From assembly GCA_029204045.2 (NCBI GenBank), contig JAQNDB010000253.1:41777-105776 (forward strand): 64,000 nucleotides of DNA, written 5' to 3'. The notes under the pieces were generated by a model. It made no database searches. It was not told the DNA's origin and was given only the letters and a program-made list of their open reading frames with translations. The position numbers were made by a program, and so were the translations under genes. Position 1 is the first letter of the stretch, and the number at the start of each line of letters is the position of its first letter. Shown one piece after another: positions 22,001-31,055 of the stretch. Origin of the DNA: Tillandsia leiboldiana. Its lineage: Eukaryota; Streptophyta; Magnoliopsida; Poales; Bromeliaceae.

Positions 22001-24142
22001 GTGTCCTCCGGAGATTTTCTCAAGATTTTGAAAACTATTTTTGTCACCGGTCATGTGACGGGAACACCCGCTATCCAGATACCAAGACGAGCTATCATAT
22101 GCATGCAAGGAAATATTGGAGACAAGACAAGGGAAAATTTCACCTTTGCGCACCCAAACCTTTTTGGAATGCGTCTGTAATGGTCGTGAAGTTTTGTGCC
22201 TAGGTGAAAGCGTCTTGTTAAAACGATTGTTGCTCCTTGATGAAGTCGTCTTGCGCGGTGAACTACCAAGTCTCTTTTCATTTGAAAAGTTTTGCTTTGA
22301 TTTCCGGAAAGGAGCCTTTTTGGTAGTTGATGCAAGAGGTGCTTGAGATGAGAGTTCGACTCCCGTCTTGCAATATCTTCTTATGTGCCCTGAAACACCA
22401 CAACGAAAACATACCTTAGATCTTGACGATCCCAAAGAGGATGAAGTAGGTTTGTTGTCGTTGTTTGTCTTGAATTCCGGTGTCGGAGGAGGAGATACCG
22501 ACTGAGGCACAAAAACTGTCTCACTCGAACTTGGACTGTTTCCAGTTTGAGTGTATCCGAGGCCGAACCTATTTGATTGACCAAGACCAAGAAGTCTATC
22601 CAACTTACTCCTTCCTGAAGAGAATCGCTGTAAGTCATTCTTGAGTTGGAAAATGGTCTTTGTCATTTCCAGGTTATCCTGTCGAGCCTCGTTGTAGAGC
22701 TTTGAAAAGTGATTCGCGTTATCCACCAGATTTGTATGTTCCTTTTCAAGTTGCTCATTGGACTCTTGAAGGGAAGCATTTTCTTTTATCAGGTTTTCCC
22801 TTTCCACTTCAAGAGCGTTTGAGAGAGAAGTCGCTCTTTTTGCTTCTTCTTCGAGATCATGCAATCTCCCTCTCAAACTCTTGTTTTGCTTAGCCACTTT
22901 CTTTGAGTCCCTCAAAAGTCTGTGGTAGGCTAGAGCAAACTCTTCACCTTCCGAATCATCCGATTCATTGTCCATTGCATTCTTTTCAACAGTGGAGTTG
23001 GACAACGACTCAGATGTATTTGCCATAAAGCACATGAAGGGTGAAGATACGGACGCGTGGAATGCGGTGGAGCTCTTTTCTTCATCACTCGAAGACGACT
23101 CATTTGACGTTGAGTTGTCATCCCAAGTGACGACTTGCATCGCCTTCTTCTTTGCCGGATACTTGTTAGGACACTCCGTTGCAATGTGGCCGTAGCCTCG
23201 ACATTTGAAGCATTGCAGTTGTCCTTCTGAACTTTTCTTATCCTTTGAGAAGTTCTCCTGCTTTCTTGACTTGTAACTTGAAGTACCCTTGCCTTTGTTC
23301 GACTTTCCGAAGGATGGAGATTTGCTTGAATTACCCCTTCGAAAGTTGCGGCGAAACTTCCTTGTCAAGAGAGCGAGCTGCTTCTCAAATTCCTCCATAG
23401 AAAGGTTCTCGTCATCGTCCGAGGAGGATGTATCCGCGTCTTCTTCCTTAGTTGTTTTCAACGCATAACCTGAAGACTTAGAAGTGGATGCTTTTCCAGA
23501 AGAATTGTTAGTATTAAAAGTCATTTCATAAGTTTGTAATGAACCAACTAATTCTTCTACACGTATTTCGTCCGGGTGTTTAATAGTTTCAATGGCAGTA
23601 ACCTTTGGGCGAAATCGTTCAGGAAGAGTTCTTAAGATTTTTCTTACAATCTTAAATTCTGGAATCTTCTCTCCCAGATTAGCACATGAGTTTACGATGT
23701 CTTGCAATCGTGTATAGTAGTCCGTGAAAGATTCATTTTCTGCCATTAAGATAGAGTCAAACTTGCTCGTAAGCATCTGCAGTTTCTGAATCTTCACGAG
23801 GTTAGTTCCCTCATGTGTAACCTGGAGAACATCCCAGATTTCTTTCGCAGTCTCACATGCCGAGACGCGAGAGAATTCAGTTTGAGATAAGGCATTAAAA
23901 ATAGCATTAATTCCCTTGCCATTGTAAGAAGATAACTCAAACTCTTCCTTGGTCCATTTCGACCTAGGTTTTAAGGTGTGAACATCAGAGATAAGTTCAG
24001 TTGGATTAGTCCATCCTGATTCAATTGAATGCCACACCCTTTCGTCGATGGAAGATAAAAAGGCTTTCATCCGTACTTTCCAGTACGCATAATTTGTTCC
24101 ATCAAAGAAAGGGGGTCGATTGATGTTTCCACCTTCAACCAT
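19025..24142 (-). CDS. gag-pol: gag-pol polyprotein of Sirevirus D (intact, 1705 residues)
   Basis: A single uninterrupted frame. Domains in order: gag (about 1-300), first zinc knuckle CFKCRGYGHIATEC (311-324), coiled coil (about 415-505), second zinc knuckle CFRCGVSGHIRRYC (578-591), protease with DSG (690-692), integrase zinc-binding part (H815, H820, C849, C852) and catalytic D880, D943 and E979, RT with YVDD (1391-1394), and RNase H with SDAD (1555-1558) and CDN (1631-1633). The order protease-integrase-RT-RNase H is that of Copia elements. The two zinc knuckles and coiled coil fit Sirevirus gag. The ATG at 24142 lies about 20 bases after the PBS. It makes the particle and enzymes for copying and inserting the element. 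All key residues are present. Confidence 0.95.
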   Translation of the reverse strand: MVEGGNINRPPFFDGTNYAYWKVRMKAFLSSIDERVWHSIESGWTNPTELISDVHTLKPRSKWTKEEFELSSYNGKGINAIFNALSQTEFSRVSACETAKEIWDVLQVTHEGTNLVKIQKLQMLTSKFDSILMAENESFTDYYTRLQDIVNSCANLGEKIPEFKIVRKILRTLPERFRPKVTAIETIKHPDEIRVEELVGSLQTYEMTFNTNNSSGKASTSKSSGYALKTTKEEDADTSSSDDDENLSMEEFEKQLALLTRKFRRNFRRGNSSKSPSFGKSNKGKGTSSYKSRKQENFSKDKKSSEGQLQCFKCRGYGHIATECPNKYPAKKKAMQVVTWDDNSTSNESSSSDEEKSSTAFHASVSSPFMCFMANTSESLSNSTVEKNAMDNESDDSEGEEFALAYHRLLRDSKKVAKQNKSLRGRLHDLEEEAKRATSLSNALEVERENLIKENASLQESNEQLEKEHTNLVDNANHFSKLYNEARQDNLEMTKTIFQLKNDLQRFSSGRSKLDRLLGLGQSNRFGLGYTQTGNSPSSSETVFVPQSVSPPPTPEFKTNNDNKPTSSSLGSSRSKVCFRCGVSGHIRRYCKTGVELSSQAPLASTTKKAPFRKSKQNFSNEKRLGSSPRKTTSSRSNNRFNKTLSPRHKTSRPLQTHSKKVWVRKGEIFPCLVSNISLHAYDSSSWYLDSGCSRHMTGDKNSFQNLEKISGGHVVFGDGRSSKIVGKGTVAIPDGPILKNVLFVDGLKTNLISISQLCDNGFSVNFSSVECVVTDKDHAFFLKGVRSENNCYVVPIKFSENCNLAALNNETLWHERLGHLNFKELTRISNKDVVKGIPKLLFKQNVVCGGCQKGKQSRTAHKNLNHVGTKRPLELLHMDLMGPTRQPSLGGKWYIFLLVDDFSRFSWVAFLREKADTFDSFHEICHRIMIEKNEKIIRVRSDRGGEFINSKFIDFCTSNGIKHEFSAPYTPQQNGVVERKNRVVQEMARVMLHSRKLPLHFWAEAVNTAVYVINRVYLRPGTLNTPYELWFSRKPDIKYFRIFGSRCYILRDRENLGKFDSRSDEGIFLGYSTNSRAYRVFNIESKTIVESINVKVDEASHFESEKSTLDISLDDDSPASASSHNNTSNINDASNGSSSLSDVQESSRVPPSTPFQQTLRISKDHPESNIIGDPQEGVRTRRQLVCGFACYVSLIEPKTIDEALQDDYWIKAMQEELHQFERNKVWELTKPPKQHNVIGTKWIFKNKKDEDGTIIRNKARLVAQGYSQVEGIDFDETFAPVARLESIRILFAIACHFKIKLFQMDVKSAFLNGFLNEEVYVAQPKGFVDHKQPNHVFRLKKALYGLKQAPRAWYERLTKHLLEKGYTRGGADRTLFVKHYQNNFIVAQIYVDDIVFGATKDNDASKFAETMESEFEMSMMGELSYFLGLQIKQNDEGIHLSQSKYALELVKKFDLENCKDFPTPMGTSHKGLGSESHSENVDEKLYRSMIGSLLYLTASRPDISFSVGICARYQSAPKEVHLKAVKRIIRYIKGSINFGIWYPMGTSLDIVGYSDADWAGSVDDRKSTSGACFYLGHCLVAWHSKKQNCIALSTAEAEYISAGSCSTQLIWMKSVLSDFRISASSVTILCDNTSAINISKNPVLHSRTKHIELRYHFLRELVESNTLQLSYISTEDQLADILTKPLDQKRFIHLRKAIGMLSLK

Positions 24143-24162
24143 TGTTCACAACCCTATTCCCT

Positions 24163-24173
24163 CTCTGATACCA
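24163..24173 (-). other. Primer binding site of Sirevirus D
   Basis: TGGTATCAGAG on the minus strand, two bases inside the 5' LTR. It matches initiator tRNA-Met for 11 bases and then departs (AG instead of CC or CG), unlike B, I and J, which read TGGTATCAGAGC. Confidence 0.85.
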
Positions 24174-24175
24174 CT

Positions 24176-25452
24176 TGTTGGGTCGTATATAATACGGATC
24201 TAAATAGGGGAAGAAACACCTAGAGGGGGGTGAATAGGTGTAAACGTATAAACACTCCAAAAATCGTTGCGATAAAACCCAATGCGGAAAATAAAAAAAC
24301 ACGCAAGATTTTTACGTGGAAAACTCCATCACCGGAGTAAAAAACCACGGGACCGATAACACGGCAGAAATCCACTAGAATTAAAACACGTACAAGGTGA
24401 TTTACCGTACACACTTACGACTCAACCTTTTCCATACGCTCCTAGAGGATCTTCTCCGCTCGCTCCAGACGCTTCTCGAATCCACGATCTGCGCCCAACG
24501 CCGAATCCACGGCGTCCAACGTCGAATCCACGACGTCCGACCGAATCCACGGTCTTCACCCAATAGCACCGTTCGAATCCACGAACGTGCCTCGCTCCGA
24601 ATCCACGAGAGCGATTGAACCTTGAATCCACAAGGACACGCGAATCCACGCGCCGATTTTTGGGATAAATCGTTGTTTTTGGGTGGTGATGATCCGCCGA
24701 ATACTTAGATCAAAGATAGATCGGAAATACCATCTAAGTATTCATTAGTTTGATTCAACTCAAGATGTGAGTATGAAAACCTAGAATCAAACTAATCAAT
24801 ATAGATGAAGAAACATAGAGTATTCTCTAATGATTTCCTTTCTTCTCTATATGTGGATCTATAGCCGTATATGATGATATATGAAAATGACGGCTATGTG
24901 GATTCACCCTAGAAAAGGAGTCATAGGGTGTATTTATAGGTTAGAAACCCTAGGAAGGAGATAAGAATCAAAAACCTGCCATTTCTGGATTTTTACGGAC
25001 GGCGATCCGGATCGTGATAACTATGATCCGGATCGTCATAACAAAACAGCCAATTCCAGAAAAACGAAGGTTCGGGATCCGGATCATGTGACTACGATCC
25101 GGATCGTTCATACAGTTCACCAAACATCAACGTTCGGGATCCGGATCAAGAGACTACGATCCGGATTGCGACGATGTATGAACGAACCACCTTCGGGATC
25201 CGGATCGAACAACCTGATCCGGATCCTGAACAAGTCCCAAGTCCAGTTTTTGATTTTTATGCAATGAAAGATTCTTCCAAGTGTTTCTACACTACAAGAA
25301 GTATTCGGATCACACAAATTCTTTAGTTAAACATACCTGATCCTTTTGAATTCTTCTTTCTTGAGATTGAGTTAAATGATCCAACTTTCTTCACCTTCAA
25401 TCTTCAAGACTTGAGACTTTCACGAAACTACGCCAACTCAAATTCCGTAACA
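24176..25452 (-). repeat. 5' LTR of Sirevirus D
   Basis: 1277 bp, TGTTGGG to CGTAACA on the plus strand. It is followed by the target duplication GATAC. Hairpin array, leader stems, TATA and palindromes are as in the 3' LTR. Confidence 0.95.
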
Positions 25453-26855
25453 GATACCATGTCGTGGGAGTACGACAATGAGGATCTGAGAGTTTAATAC
25501 TTGAGTATGCTGCCACGCCGTTGGTATACGGCAGTGATGCCACGTTGTGAGTACACAACGGTGAGATTTCTTGGATGGTTCAAACACGGTCAGTTTTGGA
25601 TTGTGCTTGGCAGATGCCTTCGTGAGATTGATAGCATTATGAAATCATTTTAGCCGAGGGCTGTGCCTTGATAGTGATCAGGAACCAGTGGGGGCATTAT
25701 GAGCTTTTGCGGGGTCAAATGGATTGACTAATGCCCTACCGACTTTAGGTATTGTGCTTTTCCAGCTGTGGTTGGACGGATTGGTGGTAGTACCGTCGTG
25801 GTTATTTGGTTTCATTTTCGAAGTGACATAGAGCTTTAGGAGCACTTGAGAGTAGTGCTGTAACTTTTGAGAAAAGAAGTCATATGCCAAGTTATTAGAG
25901 TATGCATGTCGACTTCGGAAGGTGGTGTTGTTAGGCCTGCGATTCAGCTACAAGAGTGACTGTGGACCCAACGAAGAGTGATGCCGTTGGGTTTGGCCTA
26001 AACCTATGATGGTGACTAAGGTCAGAAGTTTTTTAGACTAAGCAGGGCCAGTGTAGCTATGAGGAAATAAGCTGAGGAGGATACCAGCATTGTTGCAGTT
26101 GTTGCCAGCGTTAGAGAGAGTGTGAAGTTATCCTTAGACCCTTGAACCTGAAGTACTTGGTTACTCAGGAGGATTTTGGTTGAGGCAACGCCGGAGGTCA
26201 GAGTTATCGGAATTGTAAGATTGATCTTATGGCATAACATTATACCGGCAAGGACTTTTGGTCAGCACGCCTTGGATAGGCGAGCAGTGCAACCTTGGGA
26301 ATGAGGTGATTGATCAATGGTTGCTCCTGATGGAACTTGAGAAATGATCCTGACGACAGACTTCCTTCTCCGGTTGGCGGATGGGAGAGTGCACTTGTGG
26401 AGCTTTGAACATACTGGTTGCTGAGGAGCAACGGGGGGGAGTTATGCCAATTGGAGGCTTAGAGTTGAAATTAGAGATCATGGTTTTTGAAAGCCGCCAG
26501 CCGCGGGGATATTTTATAGATTTGAGCTTACGCGGGGAGCTTGACCGCGGGTATTTTTCGGGCTGGAAGATGTATATGTGATCATCTGCATGATTTGGAT
26601 TTCGCTTCATGAAATTGGACGAAGATTGGAGCTTTTAGGAGCGACCGATGCAATTCTTGTTGGTGAGACAAAAGGAATTTGCAGTCGGGTCTTACCTTGG
26701 GTGAAGGTTCAGTGAAACCATCATGATGAGTGTGATTGGCCACTTGAGAGCTTGAGGATGAGCTGAGGATCTCCTATCCCCATCTGATTGAGACACCCTC
26801 CTGAGTTATGGATTTATTTTGGTTTCGAGGACGAAACCCTTTAAGGAGGGGAGAG
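25453..26855 (+). mobile_element. E internal region, direct arm, part 3, with PPT
   Basis: It continues E after D and mirrors 8121-9530 of the inverted arm. It ends with TTTCGAGGACGAAA (26823-26836), a tail typical of Tekay-type pol ends, and the purine tract at 26841-26855. No intact domain is seen, and short open frames appear on both strands without likeness to pol. It is non-coding remnant. Confidence 0.82.
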
Positions 26856-29450
26856 TGTAGAATACCGGGATTTCGGACGGTGCGCCGACCTCGCAAGATG
26901 GCATGGAGCGGAGGAAATTGTCATGAGCGTGTTCCACTTAGGTTTACAGATGAGTTTGGGTTGATTCGGATCAACGCGGAAGCCCCAGCTGCATTCGGAG
27001 TTTTCCGGGCGTTTTCCGTGATAGAGGTCTGGTTCCGGGAAAGTCTCGACCTCATAGTGGTGTGCAGAAAATTGGGAAACACTTGGAACAGGCATATTTT
27101 ATAATTACAGCGGAGTTCGGGAGGTTCCGGACTGACGCGGAGGACCCGAGGGCGAAAAGTGAGTTGGAATTGGCGATTTTGGAGCCGGTTTTTGGATTGA
27201 GCACACCGACTCCACGGTTGAGCTTTTTGAGGAGAAAAAGCTTTGAGCATGTGTATTGACAGATTAGGGGCTTTCGGCGAGGTGCCGTGCGGAGCCGGAT
27301 CGTTGCACGGCACATAGTTTTACCTAAATTGGTCAGCTTTGAGTGTCTGAGTTTTGGGAGGTGAGCTATGGACTGTGGAAATTTGGTGTTGTGTTGTGTG
27401 TATTGGACTATGAGTGTGTGCAGGAAATTTTGGAGACTCCTGTGGCTATTGTTGGAATATATTAGAGGAAGTGATTGTGAATGAGAGCACTTATTTACTA
27501 ATGTGCAGATTTTTGTTTTTGATGGATTTAGAGTTATGTTAACTGAGCTTATGTGAGCTTGTATTTTAGTTGCCCTGGAAGTGTAAGAGTTGTGTTGTGG
27601 GTTTAATTTGTGTTGAAGCTTACAGGATATTATGTGTGTGTATGTGTTTAATTTGGGGTGATTTTTGGTGAATGAATTAGTGTGTACTTTTGGAGGCTTT
27701 TAATTATTGTTGATGATGATGAGGTTGTATGTGTGGAATATGTGCCTTGGTGCTGTGGGTGTGTGTGGTTATTGTTTAAAGTGGGCTACAGAGGAGACAT
27801 GGAGTGTGTTGTGTATGTATTTAGAGTGTGCTGTGGGTTTTTCTTGGAGCTTCAGAGTATGTGTGTGCTGTGTGTGTGTATGGCAGTTGTATGGTGTAAG
27901 AGGATTATGTGAGTGTATTGATGCAACCTGAGAGTGTAGTGTGTGTGTATTTGGAGTTGGATGATTATGTGAATGTGAGGAATTTTGGAACAATGTTGTT
28001 GAGTTCTGTGGATTGTGGGAACTTAAAGAATTGTGTGAGAGTTTATATGTTTATTATTTGATGCTGGAATTTTGTGAGGACTCGAGGGAATTTATTTGAG
28101 CTCCCGGGATTTTTTTCCCAAGTACGCGGCAGTGTGCGCGCGCGGCGCGTTTTTCGGAGTTTCATCAATTCGAGGTTTCAGCACTTCACCAACTTCAGCG
28201 TTGCCTGCGGAAAGCGATCCAGGTGGGTTGGAATTTCTCCAAAATTTATGGAATGCCCTTTAATGCTCCTGAATGCATTTTGATCATGTTTATCATGTTA
28301 CTTTCACTGTTTTTACATCTGATAGTTGCCTGGGAATTTTTAGAAAATTATTTAGAACCCCATATTATTTTTAGTATACTCCTATTATCATATGACACTA
28401 GGCTGCATGTTCTGTGGACATTATTTTTGCACCCTGATCGTTTTAAAAATCGAGAAAGCCCGTTTTAAGGAAAAACATCATTTTCAAAGGTAGTTTTTAA
28501 ATTATGAGTTCGGCAGAGGTATGGCATTGATTCAGGATGCATTAGGCCTCGTGCCTGGGGGCCGAGGGGTCTATTTTGAGTTTTGAGATGAATTATAGTG
28601 TCATTTGATATTTGAGCTTCCTTATGGGATAGTGAAATTACTCTAGATCATGGGTCGTATTCTGATTTAGTGGTAGAGGTGGTTCTCCCACTTAGCTTCG
28701 AGGGTTTTGGGGTTCCGGCAGATCGAGTCGTGGAAGTTTCCCGACTCAGCCATGGTCGTGCATTATCAGATTGAGTCGTTGAGGGTTCTCCGACATAGCT
28801 GTGAGAGTGTTCGGGCTATTCGTGTTTGAGTCGAGGTTCTTTTCCGACTGAGTTGTGTTTTCGAGCTTTGGGATACCGATCTGTTTGATCGTGGATTATA
28901 GCCTGCATGTGCCGCATATTGAGACAGTGAGACAGATGTGATACTTGAGTTCGGTGGGGTCGCTCCCCTCGAGCTACGCCCCGGGTGCGATGATGATACC
29001 GAGCCTGACGAGGCTACGATGTGGATATGCGCCTAGTTCATATACTAGTGGTCGCTTGATACCCCTGGCCGAGCTACCATGGGGTCACCTTGTGTGAGAT
29101 TGAGATAGTCGGTTTAGGACGCCCCACGTAAATCCCGTCCTCTTGTGGATGCGTGGTAGTGGGCAGGTGCGTTCCTAGACGACAGGCGCAGGCTGGACTG
29201 AGCCAGTTTTGGCAGTCTTTGAGATTGGGTGTTATGAGCGAGTGGTTACATATTATGTTCTTAGATGGTTTTTCCTTTGAGCATTGATACTGAGGCATTT
29301 TAGCAGTAGCGAGAGTATGCATAGCATGTTTATGATAGAGTTTCCTTTTGAGCTTTATGTTGAGACATATTAGCTGTAGTTTTCCTTCAGCTTATTTATC
29401 TATCTATCTATCTATCTGCATACCTATCTGTTTTGCCTCCAGTAGACTTA

Positions 29451-29511
29451 GTGGGCATACCGTGGATATTGGGACGGTACCCACTGAGATCTGCCTTCGG
29501 CAGTAGATCTC
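29451..29511 (+). other. Paired stem-loops near the 3' end of the E LTR
   Basis: AGTGGG pairs with CCCACT (outer loop about 23 bases). Next, GAGATCTGCC pairs with GGCAGTAGATCTC around TTC. G, H and, more weakly, K have the same layout with different bases (GAGAACT/AGTTCTC in G and H; GGGAA/TTCTC in K). Confidence 0.7.
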
Positions 29512-29821
29512 ACACCCGCTGCGGTGACAGGTTGAGGCAGCTGTTCCGGCTTGGTTCGCGCGGAGACAGCAGATCGAGGTGAGGACGCGGCCGATTAGTT
29601 CCTTACCAGCATTGAGAGTCGGAGGTAGATGTACCCGGTGTATTTTATGTTTCCACTTTTGTACTGGACATTCTGTGAGACTTTGTACCTTGAGGATTTG
29701 TGTACTAGTGGAGATTTTACTTTTCCAGATGTTCAGTTTTATTCTATAGCTTTTGGTTTTTAGTTTCAGATCTGATACATGTTTTTAGCTATAGATCTGA
29801 CTTGCAGGGTAGACGCTTCGT

Positions 29822-29843
29822 CTGTGCGGCAGTTTCCGTACAG
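29822..29843 (+). other. Terminal U5 hairpin of the E LTR
   Basis: CTGTGCGG and CCGTACAG flank six bases, about 55 bp before the LTR end. G and H have CCTATGC/GCATAGG at the same place, followed by the shared GGCGGATCTGTTGGCG. Confidence 0.65.
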
Positions 29844-29896
29844 ATGGCGGATCTGTTGGCGAGCCCGGGTCGCAGTTTCGACCCCGGGGCGTGACA

Positions 29897-30124
29897 GATT
29901 AGGGTGGTATCAGAGCCATTCACCAGCCGGAAATGTGAGATGAGTCTCGGCTAAGCCAGGGTTATATAGCGGGTAGAGCGAGGCTCCCCGGCTAATGACC
30001 GTTGTGAGTGGAGTGCAGCTCCTCACAAGGTCGGCTAAGGCTAGCAAGACGAGTCTCACATGGCCTGGTGCTTGTGAGTGTGCTTGAGCCTGACGTGGAC
30101 GTCAGGGCTTAAAGGGGGGAAGAA
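29897..30124 (+). mobile_element. Cassandra-like TRIM internal region with PBS and PPT
   Basis: TGGTATCAGAGCC (29905-29917) is a primer site for initiator tRNA-Met. About 190 bp of non-coding sequence follow, then GGCTTAAAGGGGGGAAGAA, a PPT. With the 177-bp LTR that follows, this is a terminal-repeat retrotransposon in miniature. The short internal region and the 5S-bearing LTR fit Cassandra. It has no coding capacity and would need enzymes from other elements. Confidence 0.7.
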
Positions 30125-30301
30125 TGTGACACCCCCGGAATTTGGATTAGTCCTCTATATAAATGATATAATAGGACTAAATCTCTAACCCGGCTATAGC
30201 ATTTTGGATGGTAGCAAGATCCAAGAGGAACATGAGAGTTAAGCGTGCTAGAGCTAGAGTAGTTCTAGGATGGGTGACCCCCTGGGAAGTGGGGCGTCAC
30301 A
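30125..30301 (+). repeat. Cassandra-like LTR with 5S-derived domain
   Basis: It starts TGTGACACCCCC, ends GGGGCGTCACA, and is 177 bp, shorter than Cassandra LTRs I know (about 240-350 bp). It is followed by the CATTG duplication. The matching 5' LTR is missing; the E LTR stands in its place. Confidence 0.7.
30193..30290 (+). ncRNA. 5S-rRNA-derived promoter domain in the Cassandra-like LTR
   Basis: The stretch from GATCC (30219) to CTGGGAAGT aligns with the 3' two thirds of plant 5S rRNA. It retains AGTTAAGCGTGCTAGAG (box A region) and TCTAGGATGGGTGACC (box C region), the internal RNA polymerase III signals. The 5S 5' part is poorly preserved, so this is not a functional 5S gene. Confidence 0.65.
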
Positions 30302-31055
30302 CATTGTCCAACTCCACTCTTGAAAAGATTGCAACGGACAACGAATCGGATAATTCGGAAGGTGAAGATTTTGCTTTAGCCCGCCACAGACCTTTACGGG
30401 ATTCAAAGAAACCGGCTAAGCAAAACAAGGGGTTGAGAGGGAGATTGCAGGATCTCGAAGAAGAAGTAAAAAGGGTAACTTCTCTCTCGACCGATCTTGA
30501 AGTGGAAAGGGATAATCTGATAAAAGCAAATGTTTCCCTTCAAGAGTCCAATGAGCAACTCGAGAAGAATTATATAGATATGGTGAACAAAGCGAATTAC
30601 TTCTTGAAGCTCTACGGCGAGGCCCGACGGGAAAAATTGGAAATGACAGAGACCATTTTCCAACTCAAGGATGACTTACAGCAATTTTCTTCTGGAAGGA
30701 GTAAGTTGGATAAACTTCTTGGTCTTGGTCAAACAAACAAGTTCGGCCTCGGATACAATCGAACTGAAGATAATTTTAGTTCGGTTGGGACAGTTTTCGT
30801 GCCCCAGTCGGTATCTCCTCCTCCGACACCGGAACTAACGACAAGCAATGACAACAAGCCTACTTCATCCTCCTCGGGATCGTCAAGTACTAAGGTATGA
30901 TTTCGTTGTAATTTTGCAGGGCACATTGAAAGAAATTGCAAGATTGGAGCTCAAGGATCAAATCAACCACATCTTGCAACTGCTACCAATAAGTTCACTC
31001 CCCGGAATTCAAAGAAGGATTTTTCAAAAGAAAAGAACATTGGTAGTACTTCAAA
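30302..31055 (+). pseudogene. gag: Sirevirus C gag, C-terminal part with broken second zinc knuckle
   Basis: It resumes the gag of C at the CATTG duplication. It holds the coiled coil and the Pro/Ser-rich linker, open to 30897. The first Cys of the second knuckle is a stop (TGA for TGT at 30898-30900). After it the remaining residues (FRC, then GHIERNC) are still recognisable. An open frame that appears to start at 30208 is a chance fusion of the 5S-containing LTR with gag. Confidence 0.85.

Larger units (their letters stand above)
14670..25452 (-). mobile_element. Sirevirus D, complete element
   Basis: A full Copia element of 10,783 bp on the minus strand. The target duplication GATAC lies at 14665-14669 and 25453-25457. 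Both LTRs are 1277 bp with about five differences noted by eye. PBS, PPT, an intact 1705-residue gag-pol frame and a third gene are present. The order on the minus strand is 5' LTR, PBS, gag-pol, long non-coding stretch, third gene, PPT, 3' LTR. It is inserted in the direct arm of E. It is the only element here that might still be active. Confidence 0.95.
26856..29896 (+). repeat. Full-length LTR of E (Gypsy, chromovirus type)
   Basis: The 3041-bp LTR starts TGTAGAATACC, ends GGGGCGTGACA, and is preceded by a PPT, so it began as a 3' LTR. It is followed not by target DNA but by a PBS (29905). It contains a TG-rich stretch (27400-28020), a TATC microsatellite (29396-29417), a pair of stem-loops (29451-29511) and a terminal hairpin (29822-29843). 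Open frames here are short and chance-like. Confidence 0.88.
7334..30301 (+). mobile_element. Composite insert: Gypsy-type E (inverted duplication) fused to Cassandra-like TRIM
   Basis: CATTG occurs at 7329-7333 and again at 30302-30306, and removal of one copy plus the insert restores the gag of C. The left end is TGTAGAATACC, the start of the E LTR. The right end is GGGGCGTCACA, the end of a different, 5S-containing LTR. Internally it holds 373 bp of E LTR, an inverted copy of E's 3' part, a direct copy of the same, a full E LTR, then a PBS, a Cassandra-like internal region and LTR. F and D inserted later in the right arm. The heterologous ends within one target duplication point to a chimera formed before or during integration, which is inference. 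Confidence 0.75.

Noticed and set aside
27682..28468. Small open frames in the TG-rich part of the E LTR
   Set aside because: Low-complexity sequence inside an LTR, with no start context, domain or conservation visible.
30193..30290. Functional 5S rRNA gene
   Set aside because: The 5' third is degenerate and the sequence lies between LTR ends typical of a Cassandra-like TRIM.
30208..30900. A 230-codon frame starting in the 5S-like region
   Set aside because: The first 30 or so codons are read from the Cassandra-like LTR; the rest is gag of element C. The fusion is a by-product of the insertion.
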